Assembly: GCA_032622095.1 (NCBI GenBank)
Contig: CP136062.1
Location: 226,004,578 to 226,068,577, forward strand
Length of the DNA: 64,000 bases
Source: Siphonodentalium dalli
Lineage: Eukaryota; Mollusca; Scaphopoda; Gadilida; Siphonodentaliidae
Direction: 5' to 3'
Numbering within the stretch: the stretch's first letter is position 1; each line of letters starts with the position of its first letter. A program made the translations under genes and the position numbers. Under the pieces are notes generated by a model. The model was not told the DNA's origin. It saw only the letters and a program-made list of their open reading frames with translations, and did not search any database. Of the stretch, positions 52,719 through 63,624 are shown piece by piece.

Positions 52719-55450
52719 TTTCTATACTAAATACTCATTGAAGAGTAGTTCCCTTAGGTAATGTTCAGATAATAAATTCAATCCTTTCTATACTAAATAC
52801 CCATTGACGAGTAGTTCCCTTAGGTAATGTTCAGATAATAAGTTCAACCCTTTCTATACTAAATACTCATTGACGAGTAGTTCCCTTAGGTAATGTTCAG
52901 ATAATAAGTTCAACCCTTTCTATACTAAATACCCATTGACGAGTAGTTCCCTTAGGTAATGTTCAGATAATAAGTTCAACCCTTTCTATACTAATTACCC
53001 ATTGACGAGTAGTTCCCTTAGGTAATGTTCAGATAATAAGTTCAACCCTTTCTATACTAAATACCCATTGACGAGTAGTTCCCTTAGGTAATGTTCAGAT
53101 AATAAGTTCATCCCTTTCTATACTAAATACCCATTGACGAGTAGTTCCCTTAGGTAATGTTCAGATAATAAGTTCAACCCTTTCTATACTAAATACCCAT
53201 TGACGAGTAGTTCCCTTAGGTAATGTTCAGATAATAAGTTCAACCCTTTCTATACTAAATACTCATTGAAGAGTAGTTCCCTTAGGTAATGTTCAGATAA
53301 TAAGTTCAACCCTTTCTATACTAAATACTCATTGAAGAGTAGTTCCCTTAGGTAATGTTCAGATAATAAATTCAACCCTTTCTATACTAAATACTCATTG
53401 ACGAGTAGTTCCCTTAGGTAATGTTCAGATAATGAATTCAACCATTTCTATACTAAATACTCATTGAAGAGTAGTTCCCTTAGGTAATGTTCAGATAATA
53501 AATTCAACCCTTTCTATACTAAATACTCATTGAAGAGTAGTTCCCTTAGGGAATGTTCAGATAAATAAATTCAACCCTTTCTATACTAAATACTCATTGA
53601 CGAGTAGTTCCATTAGGGAATGTTCAGATAATGAATTCAACCCTTTCTATACTAAATACTCATTGACGGGTAGTTCCCTTAGGTACTGTTCAGATAATAA
53701 GTTCAACCCTTTCTATACTAAATACTCATTGACAGGTAGTTCCCTTAGGTAATGTTCAGATAATAAATTCAACCCTTTCTATACTAAATACTCATTGACA
53801 GGTAGTTCCCTTAGGTAATGTTCAGATAATAAATTCAACCCTTTCTATACTAAATACTCATTGACGGGTAGTTCCATTAGGTAATGTTCAGATAATAAAT
53901 TCAACCCTTTCTATACTAAATACTCATTGACAGGTAGTTCCATTAGGTAATGTGCAGATAAATAAATTATACCCTTTCTATACTAAATACTCATCGACGA
54001 GTAGTTACCTTGGTAATGTTTAGATAATGAATTCAACCCTTTCTATACTAAATACTCATTGACGAGTAGTTCCATTAGGGAATGTTCAGATAAATGAATT
54101 CAACCCTTTCTATACTAAATACTCATTGAAGAGTAGTTCCCTTGGTAATGTTTAGATAATGAATTCAACCCTTTCTATACTAAATACTCATAGAAGAGTA
54201 GTTCCCTTAGGTAATGTTCAGATAATAAATTCAACACTTTCTATACTGAATACTCATTGACGAGTAGTTCCCTTGGTAATGTTCAGATAATAAATTCAAC
54301 CCTTTCTATACTAAATACTCATTGACAGGTAGTTCCATTAGGGAATGTTCAGATAAATAAATTATACCCTTTCTATACTAAATACTCATCGACGAGTAGT
54401 TACCTTGGTAATGTTTAGATAATGAATTCAACCCTTTCTATACTAAATACTCATTGAAGAGTAGTTCCCTTAGGTAATGTTCAGATAAATAAATTATACC
54501 CTTTCTATACTAAATACACATTGAAGAGTAGTTCCCTTGGTAATGTTTAGATAATAAATTCAACCCTTTCTATACTAAATACTCATTGAAGAGTAGCTCC
54601 CTTAGGTAATGTTCAGATAATAAATTCAACCCTTTCTATACTAAATACTCATTGAAGAGTAGCTCCCTTAGGTAATGTTCAGATAATAAATTCAACCCTT
54701 TCTATACTAAATACTCATTGACGAGTAGTTCCCTTAGGTAATGTTCAGATAATAAGTTCAACCCTTTCTATACTAAATACTCATTGACGAGTAGTTCCCT
54801 TGGTAATGTTCAGATAATAAGTTCAACCTTTTCTATACTAAATACTCATTGAAGAGTAGTTCCCTTAGGTACTGTTCAGATAATAAGTTCAACCATTTTT
54901 ATACTAAATACTCATTGAAGAGTAGTTCCCTTGGTAATGTTCAGATAATAAGTTCAACCTTTTCTATACTAAATACTCATTTACGAGTAGTTACCTTAGG
55001 TAATGTTCAGATAATAAGTTCAACTCTTTTTATACTAAATACTCATTGAAGAGTAGTTCCCTTGGTAATGTTCAGATAATAAGTTCAACCTTTTCTATAC
55101 TAAATACTCATTGAAGAGTAGTTCCCTTAGGTAATGTTCAGATAAATAAATTATACCCTTTCTATACTAAATACTCATTTACGAGTAGTTCCCTTAGGTA
55201 ATGTTTAGATAATAAATTCAACCCTTTCTATACTAAATACTCATTGAAGAGTAGTTCCCTTAGGTAATGTTCAGATAATAAATTCAACCCTTTCTATAGT
55301 AAATACTCATTGAAGAGTAGTTCCCTTAGGTAATGTTCAGATAATAAATTCAATCCTTTCTATACTAAATACTCATTGAAGAGTAGTTCCCTTAGGTAAT
55401 GTTCAAATAATAAATTCAACCCTTTCTATACTAAATACTCATTGAAGAGT
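52716..55450. repeat. 65-66-bp satellite array, about 42 copies
   Basis: Unit CAACCCTTTCTATACTAAAT + ACTCATTGACGAGTAGTTCC + CTTAGGTAATGTTCAGATAA + TAAGTT. It follows the 56-bp array directly, joined at the shared string ACCC. A TA MITE interrupts it at 55451; a last partial unit follows at 56033. Confidence 0.97.
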
Positions 55451-56032
55451 ACAGTAATGCTCTAATTAATCGACCTCTTAACCACAGCAGAATTATGGGT
55501 AACTTTTCAGGATTTAGTCGGAAAGTAGGAAAATATTCAAATATTGGTCCAAAACAATTAATTACCCCCAATAAATTGTTTGAAAATCAAACTACAAAAA
55601 CATGTTCAACCTCTTGTTGGTGTGAAATTTCCAACTAATGTTTTGGCAGGTATGAAATTTCCGACTGTTGAAAATATTGACCAAAGTTGGGGGTGAGACA
55701 CACCCACCCCCCCCTGTCGCCACGTCTCTGAAATTCGCTCCCCTTGACAGGTTGACGACTAGTCTTGATTGACAGCCGTCTTGTTCCAACAGTTCCTAAA
55801 GTGTATGCTTGGAGTCAGGTAAGCCCTGGTTAGTTGACGACCACCCCCAAACTCCAGGCAGAGTTATCTCCCATCGCTCCGCTGAGATACCACTGCCATT
55901 ATGCCATTAATCGGTAAGGAAAAGCGAGAGCTTTCTGATGAATGGCAACAAGCCATATTTCCGACTAAATCCTGAAAAGTTACCCATAATTCTGCTGTGG
56001 TCAAGAGGTCGATTAATTAGAGCATTACTGTA
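55451..56032. mobile_element. TA MITE family V inserted in satellite, with 0.4-kb insert
   Basis: CAGTAATGC ends sit inside a 66-bp satellite unit whose empty form is GAGTAGTTCCC; here GAGTA is followed by the element and then TAGTTCCC, i.e. TA duplicated. The palindrome is split by about 400 bp of unrelated DNA (55526-55927). TA duplication places the family with Tc1/mariner-type MITEs. Confidence 0.85.
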
Positions 56033-56170
56033 GTTCCCATAGGTAATGTTCAGATAATAAGTTTAACAAACGACTATAGGCCATTTGTTGACTTCTTATT
56101 TGAACAAATCCCAAACAATGGAATACATAAAACACGAAAAAACATGCATTTAAAAAATAAACAAAACCAC

Positions 56171-56463
56171 TTGATTGGGCGTGTCTCGGACTGCGTGACA
56201 AATCATGTCATACATTGAAGGATTATGTTTTCGTGTTTTGCTGAATAATAACGGTTGAGGATACTTACTTGATTGGGTGTGTCTCGGACTGCGTGACAAA
56301 TCATGTCATACATTGAAGGATTATGTTTTCGTGTTTTGCTGAATAATAACGGTTGAGGATACTTACTTGATTGAGCGTGTCTCGGACTGGGTGACAAATC
56401 ATGTCATACATTGAAGGATAATGTTTTCGTGTTTTGCTGAATATAACGGTTGAGGTTACTTAC
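56171..56463. repeat. 98-bp tandem repeat, 3 copies, at exon B donor
   Basis: Units start TTGATTGGGCGTGTCTCGGA and end TAACGGTTGAGGATACTTAC. On the minus strand each ends with a GTAAGTATCC donor-like string; the first of the series (in transcript order) directly continues from the true donor of exon B. Confidence 0.88.
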
Positions 56464-56592
56464 CTGGATTATATTCAGTGCTCCGAATGTTTTGGTTCCT
56501 GAGTAAAACACATCTCTGGCCATCATATCTCCTCCTCCATTTGATTCGTCTTCTTTATCAAATTGCGCAAAGTTTTTTAATTTGGCATAAAT
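56464..56592 (-). CDS. A2M/TEP gene, constant exon B (start of bait region)
   Basis: A 43-codon exon, phase 0 to 0, with acceptor TTTTTTTCCAG and donor CAG|GTAAGT. It begins IYAKLKNFAQFDKED and ends YSGTKTFGALNIIQ. Only this frame is open; the other two contain stops. Joined to exon A it gives GGNDVDQAG|IYAKLKNF, which matches the family pattern of an acidic-rich linker after the AVDKS segment. A TTAA-target MITE ends 25 nt upstream of its acceptor. Its donor lies at the edge of a 98-bp unit repeated three times downstream in the intron, which multiplies donor-like GTAAGTATCC sequences. Confidence 0.88.
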
Positions 56593-56616
56593 CTGGAAAA
56601 AAAGATAGATCTTAAG

Positions 56617-56866
56617 TTAACACTTCCATGACTGGAGCTTCCTGAAATTTTGCGAAAACCCTGTGCCAATGCATTCTCTTATATATGTGAGTCTCCCATA
56701 GACAGCCTTGCATATATAAAAGAATACATTGGCCTAAAACAATATTTACCTTGACCTTGTAAGCCAGTGGATTCTCTTATATATGCAATGCTCTATACAG
56801 GAGACTCACATATATAAGAGAATGCACTGGCACAGGATCTTTAATGCTGCACCAGCATAGGGTTAA
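56617..56866. mobile_element. TTAA MITE, family III, near exon B acceptor
   Basis: TTAACACTTCCATGACTGGA to GGGTTAA. The inner TTAA is 25-28 nt upstream of the acceptor of constant exon B; the right TTAA is shared with a family IV element. Confidence 0.85.
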
Positions 56867-57126
56867 CCCTTTGAGTGCCAGGGGCCGATATTATCGGCCC
56901 TAAACCTACACAATAAGTCTGTTAAAGAATATAATAAAATATAATAAAATATATTAAAATATATTAAAATTGTAAAAAAAACAAAAACAAAAACAAATTG
57001 TTAAGCCAATGCATTCTCTTATATATGCGAGGCGACCTATGGTCGACTCGCATATATAAGAGAATGCATTGGCACAGGGTATATGGGTTGATACAAAAAT
57101 CGGACCTGGCACTGTAAGGGTTAATT
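56863..57126. mobile_element. TTAA MITE, family IV (inverse orientation)
   Basis: TTAACCCTTTGAGTGCCAGG to CACTGTAAGGGTTAA, palindrome 57005-57074; left TTAA shared with a family III MITE. Confidence 0.87.
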
Positions 57127-57204
57127 AAAGCCATCATAACGTATCACATGCTGATAGTAACTTGTTATTTATGTGTTAGTGACAGAGTATGTTACCTTTA
57201 AACT

Positions 57205-57420
57205 ACAGTAATGCCCTAAGTAATCGACTCCTTAACCATAGCAGAATTATGGGTAACTTTTCAGGATTTAGTCGGAAATATGGCTTGTTGCCATTCATCG
57301 GAAAGCTCTCCCCGAGAGCTTTCCGATGAATGGCAACAAGCCATATTTCCGACTAAATCCTGAAAAGTTACCCATAATTCTGCTGTGGTTAAGGAGTCAT
57401 TTACTTAGGGCATTACTGTA
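57205..57420. mobile_element. TA MITE family V, complete palindrome
   Basis: TACAGTAATGCCCTAAGTAA to GGGCATTACTGTA; loop CTCTCCCCGAGAG. Arms nearly identical. Confidence 0.88.
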
Positions 57421-57540
57421 TGTAATTAAATTAGGAAACCGATAATATTTAAGAAATAACTCTTCTATTAGGGGTATGCAGTTATAACTGAAAAGTTTGG
57501 AAGACAAATTATATAATGCGCATTGAGCGGGGACATTATC

Positions 57541-57795
57541 AGGCCTTGAAATAGCGTGTTTGTCATTTGCAGAATGAGGTTCCAAGAGGGTGAATTTAGT
57601 GATGCTACCCTGCATAGTGGGCTAGCATCACCAAATTCACCCTCTGGGAACCTCATTCTGCTGAGGTGTAAGCAGAATGAGGTCCACAGAGGGTGAATTT
57701 GGTGATGCTGGCCCGCTATGCGGGGTAGCATCACTAAATTCACCCTCTGGGGACCTCATTCTGCAAATGACAGACACACTATTTCAAGGCTTGGA
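57541..57795. mobile_element. Foldback element FB, short form with adjacent hairpins
   Basis: The two outer hairpins (57574-57660, 57672-57770) are joined with only about 12 nt between them; the central segment is deleted. Ends CAGGCCTTGAAATAGCGTGT and ACACACTATTTCAAGGCTTG. Confidence 0.85.
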
Positions 57796-58149
57796 TATTA
57801 TCACATTGTGTGTGCAAACTAATGCCACATGAAAGTGGATTTGAGTTAAGACAATCAATAAAAATAGAATCTGTGCAGTGAAGAGCATCTCGATTTTAGA
57901 AAGGCCTGTGTAAATTTAGTTATGTGCACAGATTGTGGATATTAAATTTGCCATCAATGAAGTATAGGAGATTCAGCAGTGACATGATTGAGACATACAC
58001 AATTCTGAACAACCACTATGATATGACGAACGAAACATTCTTTGACAGGACTCTCTATTACCGCTTAATTATTCCAGTTTAAAAATATTTTACAATATTT
58101 GTGTTCGTTCTGTATATTAAAATTATATTTTTTATTCATGTTATACTTA

Positions 58150-58264
58150 TAGAGAAACTAAACTAAAAAATAAATAGAATCTATGTGAAGAACTTTCTAT
58201 AGAAATTTGATTAAAAAAGACACTTTCCAGAGAAAATGAGGCCTAAGCAGAATGAGGTCCCCAG
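58150..58264. mobile_element. Foldback element FB fragment
   Basis: Central segment and the start of the right hairpin (AGCAGAATGAGGTCCCCAG), abruptly replaced by another inverted repeat at 58266. Confidence 0.75.
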
Positions 58265-58265
58265 T

Positions 58266-58371
58266 GTTTCGATTAAGGTTATGAGTTATAACCAAAAAGT
58301 TTGATGATAAGCACGTTATAGAATTTATCTTCAAACTTTTCAGTTATAACTGCATAACCTTAATCGAAACA
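58266..58371. repeat. Inverted repeat replacing the end of a foldback element
   Basis: Arms GTTTCGATTAAGGTTATGAG and the inverse GCATAACCTTAATCGAAAC, inner pair AAAAGTTTGA / TCAAACTTTT. Confidence 0.82.
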
Positions 58372-58429
58372 AGAGTTATTTTACAGACTTTGCATTAAAA
58401 CAGAATAACCTTGAATACAATCCGGATTA

Positions 58430-58560
58430 TTCTAGTTTATTCATGGTGCCATATACCATTCTAGAATATTCTAGTTTATTCATGGTGCTATATACCATTC
58501 TAGATTATTCTAGTTTATTCATGGTGCTATATATCATTCTAGAATAATTCCTGGTCAGGA
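58430..58560. repeat. About 40-bp tandem repeat, 3 copies
   Basis: Units contain TATTCTAGTTTATTCATGGT + GCTATATACCATTCTAGA. Confidence 0.88.
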
Positions 58561-58691
58561 TAGCAGGGTATACTCATGTTAGGTTGATATCCAGATATAC
58601 ATGATGTGACGGTATGATTTACATGTGACGGTATGATTTACATGTGACAGTATGATGTGACGGTATGATTTACATGTGACAGTATACTCAC

Positions 58692-58841
58692 GCCGGCCTG
58701 ATCCACATCATTTCCTCCTTCCATCAGTAATATACTCTTATCGACGGCGAGGATTCCAACAAATGAGTCTGGTTCAGCATCAACTTCCAACGAAACATTT
58801 TCACCGGCTTTTTTACGAACATCTGAGAACCGGCAGGTCAC
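58692..58841 (-). CDS. A2M/TEP gene, constant exon A (pre-bait, AVDKS motif)
   Basis: A 50-codon exon, open in phase 0 throughout, preceded on the minus strand by acceptor TATAG and followed by donor GTGAGT. It opens VTCRFSDVRKKAGENVSLEV and contains VGILAVDKSILLMEGGNDV. The VTC-FSD start and the (A/V)VDKS-LL core are hallmarks of the alpha-2-macroglobulin / complement C3 / TEP family just before the bait region. In the family the product is a secreted protease-binding or opsonic protein. This is the most upstream exon of the gene in the window; 5' exons lie beyond 64000. Family assignment rests on motif recognition; whether it is an A2M, CD109-like or TEP protein cannot be decided because the thioester motif is not in the window. 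Confidence 0.92.
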
Positions 58842-59534
58842 CTATATTTAGAAAAATACATTTCGGACTCTTTCAGAACAAGCAGAAATATATAATTTTA
58901 GAACTTTGACACCAAGACGCTCATATTTTAACTTTTTATCAACAGTATATATCAATTAAAATTTTGAAAAAGAATTAAAACAAGAAATGTCACTATGCCC
59001 TCGTAATGAAGCAACTCATGAGCGTATTTATACGCTAACCTCCAATAATGTGTAATGTTGTGATCCATGAATTTTTTTTGAATATAATATCCCCATACTG
59101 TTATGAAAAACCTATCAGATTTAGTTTCTGGGTGCATGGTTATATTAAGAATGCATTGAAAATAGGCAACATCATTACCTAGTTTCCATATAAGGTGAAC
59201 ATAGGTGCAATTCGTTGAGTCTGTTAATGCACCGGATCAGATACATCACAACAACCCTTCACCTTTAGGTTAACTATCACGCCTTGTTTCATTGAAATCA
59301 TGTGATGTACACAAAAGTTATGGACACGAAGGGTAGTGTCTAGTGACTTAATAGAGAGAACGACCTTGTCCTGTGACCTTCAACTATTGGAAAACAATTT
59401 TGTGCGCGACATATCGTCTCCTCATTAAGAACATTTATTCAAGATTTCAATAGAATCCAATAAAACATTGCAATGTTACGGAGCGGACATGAAGGGTGCA
59501 ACAAAATATGACTGGTGCAGATGAAGTCTAGGTT
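58842..59534. other. Intron upstream of exon A
   Basis: A segment with CACCCTTCA...GGTTAACTATCACG that recurs in diverged form at 60890-61080 (CACCCTTTAGGTTAACCATC). No exon of the A2M/TEP family recognised between here and 64000. Confidence 0.55.
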
Positions 59535-60880
59535 TTAACCCTTTCAGTGCCAGGGTCTGTAAAATCGGCCCTAAAAAATAAAAAAAATAATTTGTTTTTG
59601 TTTTTAGAATCTTTTGGGTTGAAATCTTTTTGAGGTATGCTTAAGCATGCTATAGCGAATTTAATAAAAGGTCAGCAGACCACAGTGTCCCCCGACAACA
59701 TGGCAAGTCGATGCCGCTTTGTTAAAGAAATTTAAAAAAAATGTTGAAATTTTCTAAGTCGAAAAGGGTTAATAACTCCATAAAAAAAATATTAGCTATA
59801 TAGATGTTGCAAATCACCAACATGTTAGGAACAATATCCCAAAGTTTCAAATCTCTACATTTAAAACTGTAGGAGGAGTTGATTACACCATGAAGGTACC
59901 CAATCTCATCCAAAAGGCAAAAATGTTCCAAATTTTCTAAGTCGAAAACCCCCCAAAAATATGGAAAAAATGATATTTTTTATTAGCTATATAGATGTTG
60001 CAAATCACCAACATGTTAGGAACAATATCCCAGAGTTTCAAATCTCTACATTTAAAACTGTAGGAGGAGTTGATTACACCATGAAGGTACCCAATCTCAT
60101 CCAAAAGGCAAAAATGTTCCAAATTTTCTAAGTCGAAAACCCCCCAAAAATATGGAAAAAATGATATTTTTTATTAGCTATATAGATGTTGCAAATCACC
60201 AACATGTTAGGAACAATATCCCAGAGTTTCAAATCTCTACATTTAAAACTGTAGGAGGAGTTGATTACACCATGAAGGTACCCAATCTCATCCAAAAGGC
60301 AAAAATGTTCCAAATTTTCTAAGTCGAAAACCTCCCAAAAATATGGAAAAAATGATATTTTTGATTAGCTATATAGATGTTGCAAATCACCAACATGTTA
60401 GGAACAATATCCCAGAGTTTCAAATCTCTACGTTTAAAACTGTAGGAGGAGTTGATTACACCATGAAGGTACCCGATCTCGGACGCACGGACGCACGGAC
60501 ACACGGACGCACGGACGGACGGACGGACGAGGGTCATTTCTATAGTCCTCCGACGGAAACGTCGGGGGACAAAAACAAACTGGATAAAACCTTAGGGGCA
60601 TGTTATAACTCAAAACTATCACCAAGTATTCATAGTAATAATTTTGATGCCCATGAAAACTAAGATTCCCTGGCACTAAACCTACAAAATAAGTCTGTTA
60701 AAGAATATAAGAAAAAATTATTAAAATTGTAAAAAATAATAACAAATGATGAATATTGTTAGGCCAATGCATTCTCTTATATGCGAGGCGACCTATGGTC
60801 AACTCGCATATATAAGAGAATGCATTGGCACAGGGTAAATGGGTTGATACAAAAATCGGACTTGGCACTGAAAGGGTTAA
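59535..60880. mobile_element. TTAA MITE, family IV, long form with a 0.9-kb insert
   Basis: Left end TTAACCCTTTCAGTGCCAGG, right end CACTGAAAGGGTTAA. Between about 59665 and 60572 it is interrupted by a different repeat; the copy at 940-1280 has the uninterrupted joint (reverse orientation). The shared palindrome is at 60762-60830. Confidence 0.8.
59687..60570. repeat. 191-bp tandem repeat element with GTCCCCCGAC ends
   Basis: Starts GTCCCCCGAC and ends GTCGGGGGAC. Four units of 191 bp (phase marks at 59746, 59937, 60128, 60319) contain TTGCAAATCACCAACATGTT; the middle ones are nearly identical. It ends in GGACGCACGGAC and GGAC-GGAC runs (60481-60533). The 61-72 codon ORFs on the minus strand are repeats of one another and not genes. 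Confidence 0.85.
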
Positions 60881-61279
60881 AGCACTCTGTAGCCTTGACC
60901 TTTGACAAACCACAATGCACACATATCGCGACACACAATCACCCTTTAGGTTAACCATCGTGCTTTGTTTCAGAATCCAATAAAGCATAGCGATGTTATG
61001 GAGCGGACAAGGAAAATCTTACGGACAGACGGACGGATGGCTAGACGGACGGCTAGATGGACGGACAGAAAATACAAACACTGTAAGCTCCCAAATTTTT
61101 TTTTCGGGTGCATAAAAATCATTTTCATCGCAACATGTATATTTTCCATCTGTTTTCTTCACCTTACACTGACTTTCTTGTTTTATGATGTCACTGACAT
61201 TACATTACGCACAACACATGCAGTTACACCTCATTTGTATAGCGATCGTAGCCCAGCATAATTACACATGGGCATTCCA

Positions 61280-61545
61280 TCCATTTCCCTGATCAAATCA
61301 ATGCATTTGTTACTGATTACAATTAATTAATGGTGATGAACAGATCAAATCAATGCATTGGTTACTGATTACAATTAATGGTGATTAACAGATCAAATCA
61401 ATGCATTGGTTACTGATTACAATTAATTAATGGTGATTAACAGATCAAATCAATGCATTGGTTACTGATTACAATTAATTAATGGTGATTAACAGATCAA
61501 ATCAATGCATTGGTTACTGATTACAATTAATGGTGATTAACAGCA
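61280..61545. repeat. About 55-bp tandem repeat, 5 copies
   Basis: Units contain CAGATCAAATCAATGCATTG and GTTACTGATTACAATTAA. Confidence 0.9.
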
Positions 61546-62547
61546 TATAAAGAGTGTGCAATAAGCAAAAAAAATCATCTGAAAATCGGCATGAAGTAGA
61601 GTTATCCATCTTCTATAAGAGAGCTTATCAATTTTCTCACTTATTACCACCGTGACAGCTGAAAGTTAGACATTGGTTGAGATTTTACATATATAAATAC
61701 AGATATTAAGCCAGATCCTCAAATCAGTTCTATTTATGAACATTGTTGTAGTTGGACCAGAATTTTTTATTTTGCCAAAAAAAAATTTGCCACATTTCAA
61801 AATGATTTGACAAATTTAATTCAGGGTATAATTGGGGAAATTGAAGGAAATTCTCATTTAAAAAAAATCTTATAAATATAATGTCAAAAATAACTACAGA
61901 TAGAGGTAAAATAAAAGGTTGACGACCATGTGTCCATCAAAAAGGTGCCTTTATGTGTAAGGAAACCTTTTTTTAACTCTGCAAAATTCATCAGACCATA
62001 ACCAAATTCAAACTTGGCCTTTGTCTTCTGAAATTTGAACCACATTCCAAATATCAAGAGATTCAGTTGAATTTATCAGATAACTAAAAGTATCATCCGG
62101 AAACCAACATAACTCTGGCAAAAATCGATGGACCAAACCCAAATTCGAACTTGACCTGTATCTTCATGTGGTTAATCCACATACAAATTTTAAAACAATC
62201 AGATTACAAAAACTAAAGTTATCATCTGGAAAACAAAATAGTCAGCAAATTCTAAGTTGAAAAGGGGCCATTACTCCATCAAAAATGAGCGGACCAAACC
62301 AATATTAAAACATTATCTGTATTTTGAGCTGATAAACTCACAAACCAAATTTTTTTCTCGGTCCAATAGCCCAATATAAAGTTCTCATCCGGAAACTTTC
62401 CGAACGGACGGATGGACATATTCTAAGTTGAAAAGAGCCATAACTCCAACAAAAATGGGTGAACCGAATGCATAACCAAACTTGACCTGTACAAATTTGG
62501 TTTCTTTCCGATACCCAAAATAAAGTTCTCATCTAGATACTTTCTAA

Positions 62548-63017
62548 ATGGACAGACGGATGGGAAGGACGGACACCAGCTATTTAATGGACAGACGGAT
62601 GGGAAGGACGGACACTGGCTATTTAATGGACAGACGGATGGGAAGGACGGACACCGGCTATTTAATGGACAGACGGATGGGAAGGACGGACACCGGCTAT
62701 TTAATGGACAGACGGATGGGAAGGACGGACACTGGCTATTTAATGGACAGACGGATGGGAAGGACGGACACTGGCTATTTAATGGACAGACGGATGGGAA
62801 GGACGGACACCGGCTATTTAATGGACAGACGGATGGGAAGGACGGACACCGGCTATTTAATGGACAGATGGATGGGAAGGACGGACACTGGCTATTTAAT
62901 GGACAGACGGATGGGACGGACGGACACCGGCTATTTAATGGACAGACGGATGGGAAGGACGGACACCGGCTATTTAATGGACAGACAGATGGGAAGGACG
63001 GACACCGGCTATTTAAA
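62548..63017. repeat. 39-bp minisatellite, 12 copies
   Basis: Unit ATGGACAGACGGATGGGAAG + GACGGACACCGGCTATTTA; 39 is a multiple of 3, giving a 159-codon ORF of MDRRMGRTDTGYL repeats that is not a gene. It extends the GGAC-rich tail of an interspersed repeat (61930-62547). Confidence 0.95.
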
Positions 63018-63624
63018 AATATTTTAGGGGGGACAATGAGCTAGTAAAACAAGTTAGTAATATTAATAAATAATAAATATCGGAGCATGAAAATGCAAAC
63101 TTTAGCCAGATTAGAATAGAATGGCGGCCGGTCAGTACAGTGTCTTTACAATTTATTTCAATTTAAAAAATTCCCAATTTACCATTGCAAGGGTCCCGGA
63201 TAATCCCTGGTTGAGTAAACTCATTACCCATAAACTCTCTTATGTTCCCGTAGTTTGCTATTTTTCGCTAAACTTTTCAAGTCATTTTTTTCTAGGACTG
63301 TAATGATTCATCGTGAATTCAATCTTTCGTGATACACTTTCAAATGATATGCATATCATGTCATGTGTATCGTGATGGGCATGTGTAAAAAGAGCAAACC
63401 CTGCAATGTTCTCCCAAGTTTACATGTTTATTATGTGTATTTGTCTCATCAAGCTGACAAATAAACTACATTTTAATTTAAAATGAACTGCACCTCCAGT
63501 AATAAACATGTTAGATCTGATAAATCAGGTGGTATTAAATCGGAAACACTAATATCTTATCCTTGATCATGTATCAATATCATGACCAAGTGTATCATCA
63601 CGTCCCTATATTTTTCGCCCAGTT

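Noticed and set aside
47880-55450. CRISPR-like regular repeats
   Set aside because: Units are continuous tandem repeats with no unique spacers, in a eukaryotic intron.
57397-57743. ORFs with QHHQIHPLWTS / EGEFGDASP sequences
   Set aside because: Translations of the foldback element hairpins, recurring at every copy.
62548-63027. 159-codon ORF of MDRRMGRTDTGYL repeats
   Set aside because: Direct translation of a 39-bp minisatellite (multiple of 3), continuous with GGAC-rich repeat DNA.
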